The notes beneath the pieces were generated by a model. It worked only from the letters and a program-made list of their open reading frames with translations, did no database searches and was not told where the DNA came from. A program made the position numbers and the translations under genes. 64,000 nt of DNA from Streptomyces dysideae (lineage in GTDB: Bacteria > Actinomycetota > Actinomycetes > Streptomycetales > Streptomycetaceae), in contig NZ_KQ949093.1 in NCBI RefSeq assembly GCF_001514305.1, positions 1 to 64,000 on the forward strand, read 5' to 3'. How positions within the stretch are numbered: position 1 is the first letter of the stretch; each line of letters begins with the position of its first letter. This document shows, piece by piece, positions 27,100-35,542 of the stretch.

Positions 27100-28617
27100 A
27101 TGGGGGAGAAGGTCGTGGCAGGTCGGTTCGATCTGTCCGATCGGCAGCAGTACCGCGACAAGCTCCGGCAGTGCCTGACGGGGCTGGAGCGGCTGCTGGC
27201 CCAGCAGCGGTTCGATCGCCCCAAGAACCTGATGGGCCTGGAGATCGAATTGAATCTCACCGGGGCCGACGGCATGCCGAGAATGTTGAATGCGGAGGTG
27301 CTTGAGCGGATCGCGAGCCGAGATTTCCAAACAGAACTCGCCATGTTCAACCTGGAAGTCAACATAGCCCCACACCGATTGGGTGGCCGGGTATTCGACA
27401 GGCTGGCCGAAGAACTCCGTACCTCACTGGCATATGCGGACCGAAAAGCGGGTGAGCTCGACGCGGGAATCGTGATGATCGGCATCCTGCCGACGCTCGA
27501 CCGGGACGACCTGGTCTCCTCGAACCTTTCCGCCGTCGACCGCTACATGCTGCTCAACGACCAGATCGTGGCCGCCCGCGGCGAGGACTTCGTGCTCGAC
27601 ATAGCCGGCGTGGAGCGCCTGACCTGCACGTCGAAGTCCATAGCCCCGGAGGCCGCCTGCACGTCCGTGCAGCTGCACCTCCAGGTCACCCCGGGCCGGT
27701 TCGCCGACGTGTGGAACGCCGCCCAGGCGATCGCCGCGGCCCAGGTCGCCGTCGGCGCCAACTCGCCCTTCCTGTTCGGGCGCGAGCTGTGGCGGGAGTC
27801 CCGGCCGCCACTGTTCCAGCAGTCCACCGACACCCGCCCGCCCGAGCTGCAGGCCCAGGGTGTGCGGCCCCGCACCTGGTTCGGGGAGCGGTGGATCTCC
27901 TCGGCGTACGACCTCTTCGAGGAGAATCTGCGCTACTACCCGGCCCTCCTGCCGATCTGCGACGACGAGGACCCGCTCCAGGTCCTCGACGAGGGCGGCG
28001 TCCCGACCCTCGCCGAGCTCGTCCTGCACAACGGCACGGTGTACCGCTGGAACCGCCCGGTCTACGGCATCGCCGACGGCGTCCCGCACCTGCGTGTCGA
28101 GAACCGTGTCCTGCCCGCCGGGCCCACCGTCACGGACGTCATCGCCAACGCGGCCTTCTACTACGGCGTCGTCCGCGCCCTCGCCGAGGAGTCGCGGCCG
28201 GTGTGGAGCCGGCTGCCCTTCGAGGCGGCCGCCGCCAACTTCGACGAGGCTTGCCGGCACGGCATCGACGCCCGCCTCGAATGGCCCCGGCGCGGCCGCT
28301 ACGGCGGCACGGCACAGATCGACGCGGTCACCCTCGTACGCGACGAACTGCTGCCGCTCGCCGAGGTCGGCCTGGACGCGTGGGGCGTCGAACCCGCCGA
28401 CCGCGACCTGTACCTGGGCGTGATCGAGGAACGGTGCCGGCGCCGCGCCAACGGTGCGACCTGGCAGGCGGCGACCTTCCACCGGGCCCTGGAGACCGGC
28501 CTCACCCGGGAGGCGGCGCTGGCCGCGACGACCCGGCGGTACCGCGAGCTGATGCATCACGGGGAGCCGGTGCACACCTGGCCGGTGGGGCTGCCGGAGC
28601 CGGTGCCGCTGGGGTGA
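27100..28617 (+). CDS. Glutamate-cysteine ligase family (GCS2-like) protein
   Basis: A 505-residue soluble protein of the carboxylate-amine ligase GCS2 superfamily: MGLEIELNL substrate/metal motif near residue 45, FNLEVNIAPH near residue 85, and an ordered NGTVYRWNRPVYG segment. The family ligates amino acids to the gamma-carboxyl of glutamate or similar acids using ATP. This branch is longer than YbdK-type enzymes and its substrate is unknown; mycothiol-making actinobacteria do not need it for glutathione. GAGGAGG ahead of ATG 27100 sets the start. A CPBP protease gene follows after 123 bp. Confidence 0.8.
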   Translation: MGEKVVAGRFDLSDRQQYRDKLRQCLTGLERLLAQQRFDRPKNLMGLEIELNLTGADGMPRMLNAEVLERIASRDFQTELAMFNLEVNIAPHRLGGRVFDRLAEELRTSLAYADRKAGELDAGIVMIGILPTLDRDDLVSSNLSAVDRYMLLNDQIVAARGEDFVLDIAGVERLTCTSKSIAPEAACTSVQLHLQVTPGRFADVWNAAQAIAAAQVAVGANSPFLFGRELWRESRPPLFQQSTDTRPPELQAQGVRPRTWFGERWISSAYDLFEENLRYYPALLPICDDEDPLQVLDEGGVPTLAELVLHNGTVYRWNRPVYGIADGVPHLRVENRVLPAGPTVTDVIANAAFYYGVVRALAEESRPVWSRLPFEAAAANFDEACRHGIDARLEWPRRGRYGGTAQIDAVTLVRDELLPLAEVGLDAWGVEPADRDLYLGVIEERCRRRANGATWQAATFHRALETGLTREAALAATTRRYRELMHHGEPVHTWPVGLPEPVPLG

Positions 28618-28740
28618 CGGGCGCGTGGGCGGGGGCCCCTGCCGCCCGCCTCATACTGATCGGGCAAGCTGTGACGTCCCATGACAGTGGGAGTCGGGCC
28701 CCGTGCGGTATGAGCCGGGATCACTCAGTTGGAGGCAGGT

Positions 28741-29541
28741 GTGCAGGCGGAGCAGGGCCCCGTGGCCGATTCTTTTCCGCAGGAACGGCCCTCACGGCGG
28801 ATCCTCCGTCACGAGACGCTGCTCGTCCTGGGCCTCTCGCTCGGTGCGAGCGGAGTGTCCGCCCTGATCAGCTTTGTCGGCTCGGTCACCAAACCCGGAG
28901 GCCTCAAGGACCAGGCAGCCACCCTCAACGCCTCGGCCGCGCCCGGCCGTCCCTGGCTGGACCTCGCCTGGCAGCTCTTCGGCATCGCGACGGCGCTGGT
29001 GCCCGTCGCACTCGTCGCGCACTTCCTGCTGCGCGAGGGGAAGAGCCTGCGCACCCTGGGCTTCGACCGCACCCGGCCCTGGCCGGACCTCGGCCGGGGC
29101 GCCGCGATCGCGGCGGTGATCGGCAGCACCGGAATCGCCTTCTACCTGGCCGCACGCGGGCTCGGCTTCAACCTCACCGTGGTGGCCGAGGCGCTGCCCG
29201 AGGTGTGGTGGAAGTACCCGGTGCTGATCATGTCCGCGCTGCAGAACGCCATCGTCGAAGAGGTCATCGTCGTCGGCTTTCTGTTGCGCCGGCTGGGCCA
29301 GCTGGGCTGGACGCCGGGGACCGCGCTGGTGGCCAGTTCCGTACTACGCGGCTCGTACCACCTGTACCAGGGCATCGGCGGCTTCCTCGGCAACATGGCG
29401 ATGGGCGTGGTGTTCGTGTGCCTGTACCGCCGGTGGGGGCGGGTTGGGCCCCTGGTCGTGGCGCACTCACTGCTCGACATCGGGGCGTTCGTGGGCTACG
29501 CGCTGCTGGCCGGGAAGGTGGGCTGGCTGCCGACGGCGTGA
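28741..29541 (+). CDS. CPBP-family intramembrane metalloprotease
   Basis: A 266-residue membrane protein with about seven hydrophobic segments and the CPBP/Abi motifs: EEVIVVGF (motif 1, paired Glu), RGSYHLYQGIGGF (motif 2, His) and VVAHSLLDI (motif 3, His). These residues bind zinc in CAAX-type proteases. GTG 28741 has GGAGG six bases upstream. CPBP proteins serve prenyl-protein processing, bacteriocin immunity or anti-sigma cleavage; the partner here is unknown. It may be co-transcribed with the GCS2-like gene. Confidence 0.85.
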   Translation: MQAEQGPVADSFPQERPSRRILRHETLLVLGLSLGASGVSALISFVGSVTKPGGLKDQAATLNASAAPGRPWLDLAWQLFGIATALVPVALVAHFLLREGKSLRTLGFDRTRPWPDLGRGAAIAAVIGSTGIAFYLAARGLGFNLTVVAEALPEVWWKYPVLIMSALQNAIVEEVIVVGFLLRRLGQLGWTPGTALVASSVLRGSYHLYQGIGGFLGNMAMGVVFVCLYRRWGRVGPLVVAHSLLDIGAFVGYALLAGKVGWLPTA

Positions 29542-29551
29542 GGCTGTGACG

Positions 29552-29582
29552 GAGGGGCGTACGAGGATGTCGTACGCCCCTC
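29552..29582. terminator. Bidirectional terminator between CPBP and PhzF genes
   Basis: GAGGGGCGTACGA-ggatg-TCGTACGCCCCTC is a perfect 13-bp stem with a 5-nt loop, centred in a convergent gap. Confidence 0.85.
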
Positions 29583-29591
29583 TTCGTGTGC

Positions 29592-30401
29592 TCAGGCGTG
29601 CAGCTCGCCGTCGATGACGGTGACCGCGCGGCCGGTCAGCAGGGTGCGGTCGGCGCGGAGTTCGGTGCGGACGCGGCCGGAGCGGGGGGAGGCCTGGAGG
29701 CCGGTGAGTTCGGTGCGGCCGAGGCGCTCGGACCAATAGGGGGCCAGTGCGGTGTGGGCGCTGCCGGTGACCGGGTCCTCGTCGATGCCGACGTTCGGGA
29801 AGAAACAGCGGGAGACGAAGTCGTAGCCCCGGGAGGGATCTTCCGCCCGGGCGGTGGCGATGATCCCGCGCTCGGCGTGGCCGGCCAGGGCCCTGAGGTC
29901 GGGCCTGAGGGCGTGGACCGTCTTCTCGTCGGCGACCTCGAGCAGCAGGTCGCCGATGTTCGGGCCGGTGTCGAAGGCGGCGCGCGGCTCGGCGCCCAGC
30001 GCGTCGGCGACCCCGTCCGGGAGCTCGACGGTGGTGAGTGGGGCGGTGGGGAAGTCCAGGGTGATCGAACCGTCCTCGCGGGGCGTGGCGACGAGGACAC
30101 CACTGCGGGTGGCGAACCGCACCGGCCCCTCGTGCGCGGCGGTGGTGTGCAGGACGTGGGCCGTGGCGAGCGTGGCGTGCCCGCACATCGCCACCTCGGT
30201 GACGGGCGTGAACCACCGCAGCGCCCAGTCGGCCGCGCCGCCCTCCGGCAGCCGGTGGGCGAACGCCGTCTCGGCATGGTTGACCTCCATGGCCACGCTC
30301 TGGAGCCAGTCGTCCGCGGGGAAGGCGTCGAGGAGGAGCACACCGGCCGGGTTACCGGAGAAGGGGCGGTCGGTGAAGGCGTCGACGATTCGGATGCGCA
30401 T
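29592..30401 (-). CDS. PhzF-family isomerase
   Basis: A 269-residue PhzF/diaminopimelate-epimerase-fold enzyme with the N-terminal signature RIVDAFTDRPFSGNPAGV and catalytic Glu44 in NHAETAF. The second half has VTGSAHTALAPYW, the paired-domain equivalent. Members isomerise small substrates by proton transfer; only true phenazine clusters link it to phenazines, and there is none here. The substrate is unknown. It stands alone, convergent to the CPBP gene. Confidence 0.88.
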   Translation of the reverse strand: MRIRIVDAFTDRPFSGNPAGVLLLDAFPADDWLQSVAMEVNHAETAFAHRLPEGGAADWALRWFTPVTEVAMCGHATLATAHVLHTTAAHEGPVRFATRSGVLVATPREDGSITLDFPTAPLTTVELPDGVADALGAEPRAAFDTGPNIGDLLLEVADEKTVHALRPDLRALAGHAERGIIATARAEDPSRGYDFVSRCFFPNVGIDEDPVTGSAHTALAPYWSERLGRTELTGLQASPRSGRVRTELRADRTLLTGRAVTVIDGELHA

Positions 30402-30560
30402 GACGCTGACGCTAGGGGGTGCTGGGAGGGGTGGGCCAAGGCCAATTCGCGGGTGGTGGACCGACTTTGGCGCCGGCGGCGGGAGGGGGGCAGCGTGATG
30501 GAACGCCGCCGGTCGACGAGGAGCGTCAGCGAGTCGGGGCCTCCCGACCCTGTCCGACGG

Positions 30561-31013
30561 CTACTGCGGCAGCGGACGGTCGTCCACGACGTGCTTCATG
30601 ACCAGCGTGGACGTCAGACGCTGGACGCCCGCCAAGGTGGCCAGTCGCTCGTCGTAGAGCTGCTGGAAGGCCGCGAGGTCGGCGGTGGCTACGCGCAGCA
30701 GGTAGTCGGGGTCGCCGAACAGGCGCTGGGCCTGGATCACGTGCGGGACCGCGGCCACGCCCTGTTCGAAGGCGGCGACCGTGTCGCGGTCCTCCCAGCG
30801 TAGGGTGACGAAGACCAGGGCCTCGAAGTTCAGGCCGACGGAGGACGGGTCCACGACGGCGCGGTAGCCGCGGATCGCGCCCGTTCTCTCGAGGTCCCGC
30901 AGGCGCCGGTGGCACGGCGAGACGCTCAGCTTCACGCGGGCGGCCAGCTCGGTCACGGTCAGTCGGCCGTCCTGCTGCAGCTCGGTGAGAATCTTCCGGT
31001 CCAGGTCATCCAT
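30561..31013 (-). CDS. Lrp/AsnC-family regulator
   Basis: A 150-residue Lrp/AsnC regulator: N-terminal helix-turn-helix (LDRKILTELQQDGRLTVTELAARVKLS, SPCHRRLRDLERTGAI) and C-terminal RAM effector domain (VIQAQRLFGDPDYLLRV). ATG 31013 begins at the canonical family start. It is transcribed divergently from an aminotransferase gene with 177 bp between, so it probably controls that gene in response to an amino acid and also itself (inference from the usual arrangement). Confidence 0.9.
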   Translation of the reverse strand: MDDLDRKILTELQQDGRLTVTELAARVKLSVSPCHRRLRDLERTGAIRGYRAVVDPSSVGLNFEALVFVTLRWEDRDTVAAFEQGVAAVPHVIQAQRLFGDPDYLLRVATADLAAFQQLYDERLATLAGVQRLTSTLVMKHVVDDRPLPQ

Positions 31014-31190
31014 GGGGGAGATTATCCCCGAGGTATGCGGGTTACGGGAAAGCTCGGGACACCATCCGGCCGGGACCGCCTCATCTTCCCTCCGCCGGGA
31101 CGGGAGAGCCGGGCGAACGCTTACCGTGTGCCCACTGGAAGTGTTCGGCGTCCAGCAGACGCTGATCTGTGCGAAGGGACGAATCGAACA

Positions 31191-32366
31191 GTGAGGATCT
31201 CGCAGCGAGCCGAGGCCGTCGCCCCGTTCTACGCGATGGAGTTCGGCAAGCATGCCGCGGCGCTGGAGGCCCAGGGCCACCACGTCGTCAAGCTCAGCCT
31301 CGGCGAGCCGGACTCCGGCGCGCCCCCGGCCGTCCTGAACGCCATGCGCGAGGCCATGGACGGACGGCCCATGCCGTACACGGCGGCGCTCGGGCTGCCG
31401 GAGCTGAGGCAGGCGATCGCGCGGTTCTACGACGACCAGCACGGCGTCGACGTCGATCCGGCCCGCGTCGTCGTGACCGCCGGAGCCTCGGCCGCCCTGG
31501 TGCTGGCCACCGCCGCCCTCGTCGATCCCGGCGACGAGGTGCTCATCGGGGACCCGTCGTACCCCTGCAACCGGCAGATCGTGGAGAGCTTCGGCGCCGA
31601 CGTCACCCTCGTCCCGACCACCGCCGCGACCCGTTTCCAGCTGGACGCGGCATCCGTGCGCTCGCACTGGTCGGACCGGACCCGCGGCGTCATGATCGCC
31701 ACCCCGTCGAACCCGACCGGCACCTCGATTCCGGCCGACGAACTGGCGGCGATCTGCGGCCTCGCCCGCGAGCGCGACGCCTGGCGCATCGTCGACGAGA
31801 TCTACCTCAACCTCAGAGACCACGACGACCAGGTCCGGCCCCCGCGCAGCGCACTGTCGACCGACCCCGACGCCGTCGTCATCAACAGCTTCTCCAAGTA
31901 CTTCGGCATGACCGGCTGGCGGCTCGGCTGGTGTGTCGTGCCGGAGATCCTGGTGCCGGCGATGGAGCGACTGGCGCAGAACTACTTCCTCTGTGCCTCC
32001 GCCCCCGCCCAGCACGCCGCTCTCTCCTGCTTCACCCCCGAGTCCCTCGCGGTCTGCGAGGCCCGCCGCACCGAGTTCGGCGAGCGGCGCGCCCTCGTCC
32101 TCGACGACCTGGCACGGATCGGACTGCCGGTTCCCGTGCCGCCCGACGGCGCGTTCTACGTCTACTTCGACGTCGCCGGTACGGGACTCACCTCCTGGGA
32201 GTTCTGCGAACGCGCCCTGCGGGAGGCGCACGTCGCGCTCACGCCGGGGCGGGACTTCGGCAGGTACACCGCGGAGACCCACGTACGGCTCTCCTACGCG
32301 GCGTCGGCCGACGACCTTCGCGAGGGCATCGCACGGCTCGGAAAGTTCGTCGCCGCTCTCAGGTGA
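31191..32366 (+). CDS. Class I/II PLP-dependent aminotransferase
   Basis: A 391-residue fold-type I aminotransferase: LGEPDSGAPPAV near the start, ATPSNPTGTSIP loop, and SFSKYFGMTGWRLGW with PLP lysine K236. Its motifs fit the aspartate/aromatic aminotransferase superfamily; the substrate is not certain. GTG 31191 is preferred, with an AAGGGA site about 11 bases upstream; an open frame upstream runs antisense into the Lrp gene and is not real. The divergent Lrp gene is its likely regulator. Confidence 0.9.
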   Translation: MRISQRAEAVAPFYAMEFGKHAAALEAQGHHVVKLSLGEPDSGAPPAVLNAMREAMDGRPMPYTAALGLPELRQAIARFYDDQHGVDVDPARVVVTAGASAALVLATAALVDPGDEVLIGDPSYPCNRQIVESFGADVTLVPTTAATRFQLDAASVRSHWSDRTRGVMIATPSNPTGTSIPADELAAICGLARERDAWRIVDEIYLNLRDHDDQVRPPRSALSTDPDAVVINSFSKYFGMTGWRLGWCVVPEILVPAMERLAQNYFLCASAPAQHAALSCFTPESLAVCEARRTEFGERRALVLDDLARIGLPVPVPPDGAFYVYFDVAGTGLTSWEFCERALREAHVALTPGRDFGRYTAETHVRLSYAASADDLREGIARLGKFVAALR

Positions 32367-32384
32367 CCGCGGTAGCGCGGTGGG

Positions 32385-32985
32385 TCAGAGCGCCGAGGCC
32401 GCGCTGTGCAGGTTCTTGGCGGCCAGAGCGAGGCCTTCGGTCTGGGAGTAGGCGGCGTCCTCGTGCTCGATGTTCACGGCCATGGCCGGGTCGCTCTCGG
32501 CGAGGGCGCGCAGGAACCCGGTCCAGAAGGGGACGTCGTTGCCGAGCCCGACTGCGACGAACTTCCACGCCGGGTTCTCCGGCCAGGCGTTGCACCAGAA
32601 GCCGTAGCCGGTGGGCACGCGGGTGAACGACGTGTCCAGTACGCCGCGGATGTCGGCGCCGGGGCAGAGCGTCGCGTCCTTCGCGGCGGCGTGGAACACC
32701 AGAGGGCCCAGCCACTTGATGGCAGCGATGATGTCCATGCCCTGCCACATCAGGCGGGAGGGGTCCATCTCCGCGCCGACGTCGGTCGCACCGGTCTCGT
32801 CGACGAGCCGCTTGAGCGTGACGGGGGAGCACCACGTTGTGCGGGTGCATCTCGATGGCCACCCGGACGTCGTTCTCCCGAGCCAGCGCGTCGATCTCCT
32901 TCCGGAACTCGACGGCGACACCCCACTGGTAGTCCAGGACGTCCATGTAGACGCCGTCCCACGGGTTCACGACCCGGGACGGGTA
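32385..32985 (-). pseudogene. Sugar phosphate isomerase/epimerase, truncated and frameshifted
   Basis: Remnant of a TIM-barrel xylose-isomerase-like protein. The frame near 32985-32828 reads GVYMDVLDYQWGVAVEF and VRVAIEMHPHNVV; the frame from about 32823 down continues TLKRLVDETGATDVGAEMDPSRL to the natural C-terminus. Removing one base from the five-G run at 32823-32827 restores a single frame. About the first half of the protein, including the start, is missing where the sequence meets the LacI remnant. Such genes normally serve inositol or sugar-acid catabolism. Confidence 0.8.
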
Positions 32986-33376
32986 CGTGCGCCGCCATGG
33001 CCTCGACGAGCACATCCTGCACGGCGACCACACCGAGGCGGTCGGCGAGCGGGCGGCCCGCCAGTTCCTCGAGGGTGCCGAACTGCCCACCGCCGTCGTC
33101 GCGTTCAACGACCAGTGCGCCATCGGCGTTCTGACCGCGCTGGGTCGCGCCGGTGTCGCCGTCCCGGGCCGGGTCTCCGTGGTCGGCTACGACGACGACA
33201 CCCTCTCCCGCCTGAGCTGCTTCAACCTGACCACGGTCAGCCAGGGGGCCCGGGAGCAGGCCCGACACGCGGTGACCGCCGCCGTCGAACGCCTCGACCA
33301 GGACCGCACCGAACCCCGCGAGGTCGTGCTCGCTCCGCACCTGGTCGTCCGCGGCACCACGGCCGAACCCTCCTGA
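32966..33376 (+). pseudogene. LacI-family regulator, C-terminal half only
   Basis: The frame reads DGYVRRHGLDEHI, then FNDQCAIGVLTALGRAGVAVPG and VSVVGYDDD, the C-terminal lobe of a LacI sensor domain. The helix-turn-helix and the first lobe are absent. GTG 32987 could start a 129-residue product but it could not bind DNA. It joins head-to-head with the truncated isomerase, so one deletion removed both start regions and the shared promoter. Confidence 0.8.
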
Positions 33377-33425
33377 CCTGAAATCTCAGTCGCCTTCCTC
33401 CCTGAGGTTGTCATGCCAACTGTTC

Positions 33426-33435
33426 CGATATATCG
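33426..33435. promoter_or_regulatory. CGATATATCG palindrome upstream of the PadR gene
   Basis: A 10-bp perfect palindrome, AT-rich for this genome, 43 bp before the PadR start, followed by TTGAGGCATCGCGA. PadR regulators commonly repress their own promoter at such sites. Confidence 0.45.
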
Positions 33436-33478
33436 TTGAGGCATCGCGACAGATCAACGACTGAATGGAGTGATTGCG

Positions 33479-34087
33479 ATGCGTTCCCATGGATTCGAAC
33501 GTGGACACGGCCGTGAGGGCAGGGGCGGTTTCGACGGTCGGCGTGGCGCCTTCGGGCCCTTCGGGCCGGGCGGTTCCGGTGGCTTCGGTGGGCCTGGCTT
33601 CGGGCCGGGCCCCTGGGGGCCAAGGGGCCGGGGCGGACCGAGGGGGAGGGCGCGGCGCGGTGACGTACGCGCGTCGATCCTCGCGCTGCTCAAGGACCGG
33701 CCCATGCACGGGTACGAGATGATCCAGGAGATCGCCGAGCGCAGCGGCGGGGCGTGGAAGCCCAGCCCCGGCTCGGTGTACCCCACCCTTCAGCTGCTGG
33801 AGGACGAGGGCCTGATCACCAGTGAGACCGAGGGCGGCAAGAAGCTGTTCTCGCTCACCGAAGCGGGCCGTACCGCCGCCGAGGAGGGTTCCGAGGCGCC
33901 CTGGGAGGAGGCCTCGCGGGGCGTCGACTGGGAGGCCCTCGGTGAGATCCGGCAGGCCGGCTTCGGTCTGATGGAGGCCTTCAGCCAGGTCTGGAAGACC
34001 GGCAGCAAGGAGCAGCGCGAGAAGGCGCTGGCCGTCATCAACGAAGCCCGCAAGAAGCTGTATCTGATCCTCGCCGACGAGGACTGA
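33479..34087 (+). CDS. PadR-family transcriptional regulator with Gly/Phe-rich N-terminus
   Basis: A 202-residue PadR regulator. The first 65 residues are a low-complexity Gly-Phe-Arg-Pro region (FGPFGPG, GFGPGPWGP); then comes the winged helix (DVRASILALLKDRPMHGYEM, SPGSVYPTLQLLEDEGLI) and a C-terminal dimerisation helix. ATG 33479 follows TGGAG by 8 bases; GTG 33470 is less likely. No target gene is adjacent, so it may act elsewhere or on itself through the palindrome at 33426. Confidence 0.88.
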   Translation: MRSHGFERGHGREGRGGFDGRRGAFGPFGPGGSGGFGGPGFGPGPWGPRGRGGPRGRARRGDVRASILALLKDRPMHGYEMIQEIAERSGGAWKPSPGSVYPTLQLLEDEGLITSETEGGKKLFSLTEAGRTAAEEGSEAPWEEASRGVDWEALGEIRQAGFGLMEAFSQVWKTGSKEQREKALAVINEARKKLYLILADED

Positions 34088-34108
34088 CGGCCTGCCCGCC
34101 GTGCGAAG

Positions 34109-34140
34109 AGGCGCCCCGTGGAGCGATCCGTGGGGCGCCT
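34109..34140. terminator. Bidirectional terminator after the PadR gene
   Basis: AGGCGCCCCGTGG-agcgat-CCGTGGGGCGCCT, 13 bp with two G-U pairs, followed by TTCG, between convergent genes. Confidence 0.8.
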
Positions 34141-34163
34141 TCGTGTATCCGGTTCCCGGTGGC

Positions 34164-34592
34164 TCAGGTCACCAGCCCCGCCAGCTTCCGCAGCGACTCG
34201 TTCAACGCCGCCGTCGCCGAGTCCTTGAGCTTGCCCGCCATCAGCGACACCGCCGCGCCCGTGAACTCGCCGTCGATGCGCATCGTCGTGGCGTCGCCGT
34301 CGGGGGTCAGTGTGTAGCGCGTGGCGACGCTCACCGCCATCGGGCCCTTGCCGCGAATGGCCAGCACCCGCGCCGGCTCCAACTCCTCGATGGTCCACTC
34401 GACCTCGGCCGGAAAGCCCATCAGCTTCATGTTCTCCTGGAACGTCCCACCCACTTCGAGGGCCGCGGGACCGCCGTCGGGGAAGCTGGTGTGGGTCGCG
34501 TTCCACTCGCCGTGGGAGGGCCAGTCCGTGAGCCGGGCCCACACCTTCTCGGCCGGCGCCCCGATGCGTGCCTCCGCGCTGACTTCGGCCAT
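34164..34592 (-). CDS. SRPBCC / CoxG-like lipid-binding-fold protein
   Basis: A 142-residue START-like (SRPBCC) protein: VSAEARIGAPAEKVWARLTDWPSHGEWN at the start, GTFQENMKLMGFPAEVEW in the middle, and a C-terminal helix with GKLKDSATAALNESLRKL. Such folds bind hydrophobic ligands or act as polyketide cyclases. No biosynthetic genes are near, so the ligand is unknown. Short, complete domain with a normal start. Confidence 0.85.
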   Translation of the reverse strand: MAEVSAEARIGAPAEKVWARLTDWPSHGEWNATHTSFPDGGPAALEVGGTFQENMKLMGFPAEVEWTIEELEPARVLAIRGKGPMAVSVATRYTLTPDGDATTMRIDGEFTGAAVSLMAGKLKDSATAALNESLRKLAGLVT

Positions 34593-34908
34593 GCGACCAC
34601 CCCTTCGTGTCGGGCTACGGTGTCGCGGAACGTAGCCGCAGGGCCCGGAACATTCAATACTGATGAACCGTCAGAAAATGTGGAGACCGCTCAGGGCGCG
34701 GGCCTCAGCCGGCCAGCCGTATCACGCCGCGTCGAAGCGGCGGTTGCGTTCGTGGCGCACGGCAAGGCGACGCGCGCCCTTCCGGGAAAAGCGCGTGATC
34801 TCATCCGCAAGGAGGAGATTCCGGCCCGACATGTCCACTCTCCGTCGGACGCGAAAATGCTTCCTCCCGGGGATGACCGGATCCGACGGGACTGATGGGG
34901 TAGGGGAT
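34593..34908. other. 316-bp region with weak small ORF and regulatory DNA
   Basis: Between the divergent SRPBCC and Clp-N genes. ACTGATGAACCGTCAGAAAA at about 34660 is notably AT-rich and may be part of the SRPBCC promoter. One short minus-strand frame at 34722 is listed separately. I see nothing else. Confidence 0.4.
34722..34832 (-). CDS. Possible 36-residue Arg-rich small protein
   Basis: The frame MSGRNLLLADEITRFSRKG continues ARRLAVRHERNRRFDAA. Third-position GC is high, and ACGGAGAGTGG lies before the ATG. Nearly a third of residues are basic. No family is recognised; it might bind nucleic acid or be chance. Confidence 0.4.
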   Translation of the reverse strand: MSGRNLLLADEITRFSRKGARRLAVRHERNRRFDAA

Positions 34909-35469
34909 GTGCAACCCCGTATCCCCCGGCAGGCCACCCATGACCAGGGCGGTCGCCGCCCGGAACCCGCGGACGACGATGCCGGGCTCAGTGACGAGCT
35001 GGCAGCGGTGGTCTCCGGCGCCCGCCGCCGGGCCCTGCGGGACGGGGACCGGCAGATCGACTCGGCGCATCTCCTGCACTCCCTCCTGGAACGCGACCCC
35101 GACGTGTACGCCGTCTTCGGCGACGGCCCGCAGATCGCCCGGCTGCTCGGCTACCTCGTGCAGCGCAGCATCGGCTACGGCCTGCGCTGGCAGGGCAGCG
35201 TCGAGGACTCCGGCGCGGTGCCGGTGATGACGGCGGACGACGGCTTCTCCCCGCTCGCCGCGGGCGCGATGGAGTACGCCGGCGCGCGCGCCGCCCGCCG
35301 CGGCGACGGACCGGCCCGCGGCGTCGACCTGCTCGACGCGATCCTCGGGGACCCGCAGTCCCGCGCCGTCGAGGTGCTCGACCGCGCCGGGATCGACGCG
35401 GTCGCGGTACGGGCCCGGATCGCGAGCGCACTCGAGGAGTACGTCGGGGGCGGCGAAACCCGCCGCTGA
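34909..35469 (+). CDS. Clp N-terminal-domain protein
   Basis: A 186-residue protein built of Clp-N repeats (LSDELAAVVSGARRRALRDGDRQIDSAHLLHSLLE, then FSPLAAGAMEYAGARAARRGDG). The ATPase modules of ClpA/ClpC are absent. Such stand-alone Clp-N proteins resemble ClpS/ClpC adaptor or regulatory proteins, but no function is proven. GTG 34909 (protein starting VQPRIPRQ) is chosen; ATG 34873 is a longer alternative with no better ribosome site. Confidence 0.8.
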   Translation: MQPRIPRQATHDQGGRRPEPADDDAGLSDELAAVVSGARRRALRDGDRQIDSAHLLHSLLERDPDVYAVFGDGPQIARLLGYLVQRSIGYGLRWQGSVEDSGAVPVMTADDGFSPLAAGAMEYAGARAARRGDGPARGVDLLDAILGDPQSRAVEVLDRAGIDAVAVRARIASALEEYVGGGETRR

Positions 35470-35542
35470 CGCGCCCCGGCGCAGTCCATCCGGTGAGACA
35501 GGTGTCATTGGGGGTGACGCTCATGTCATCGCCTGTCATCAT

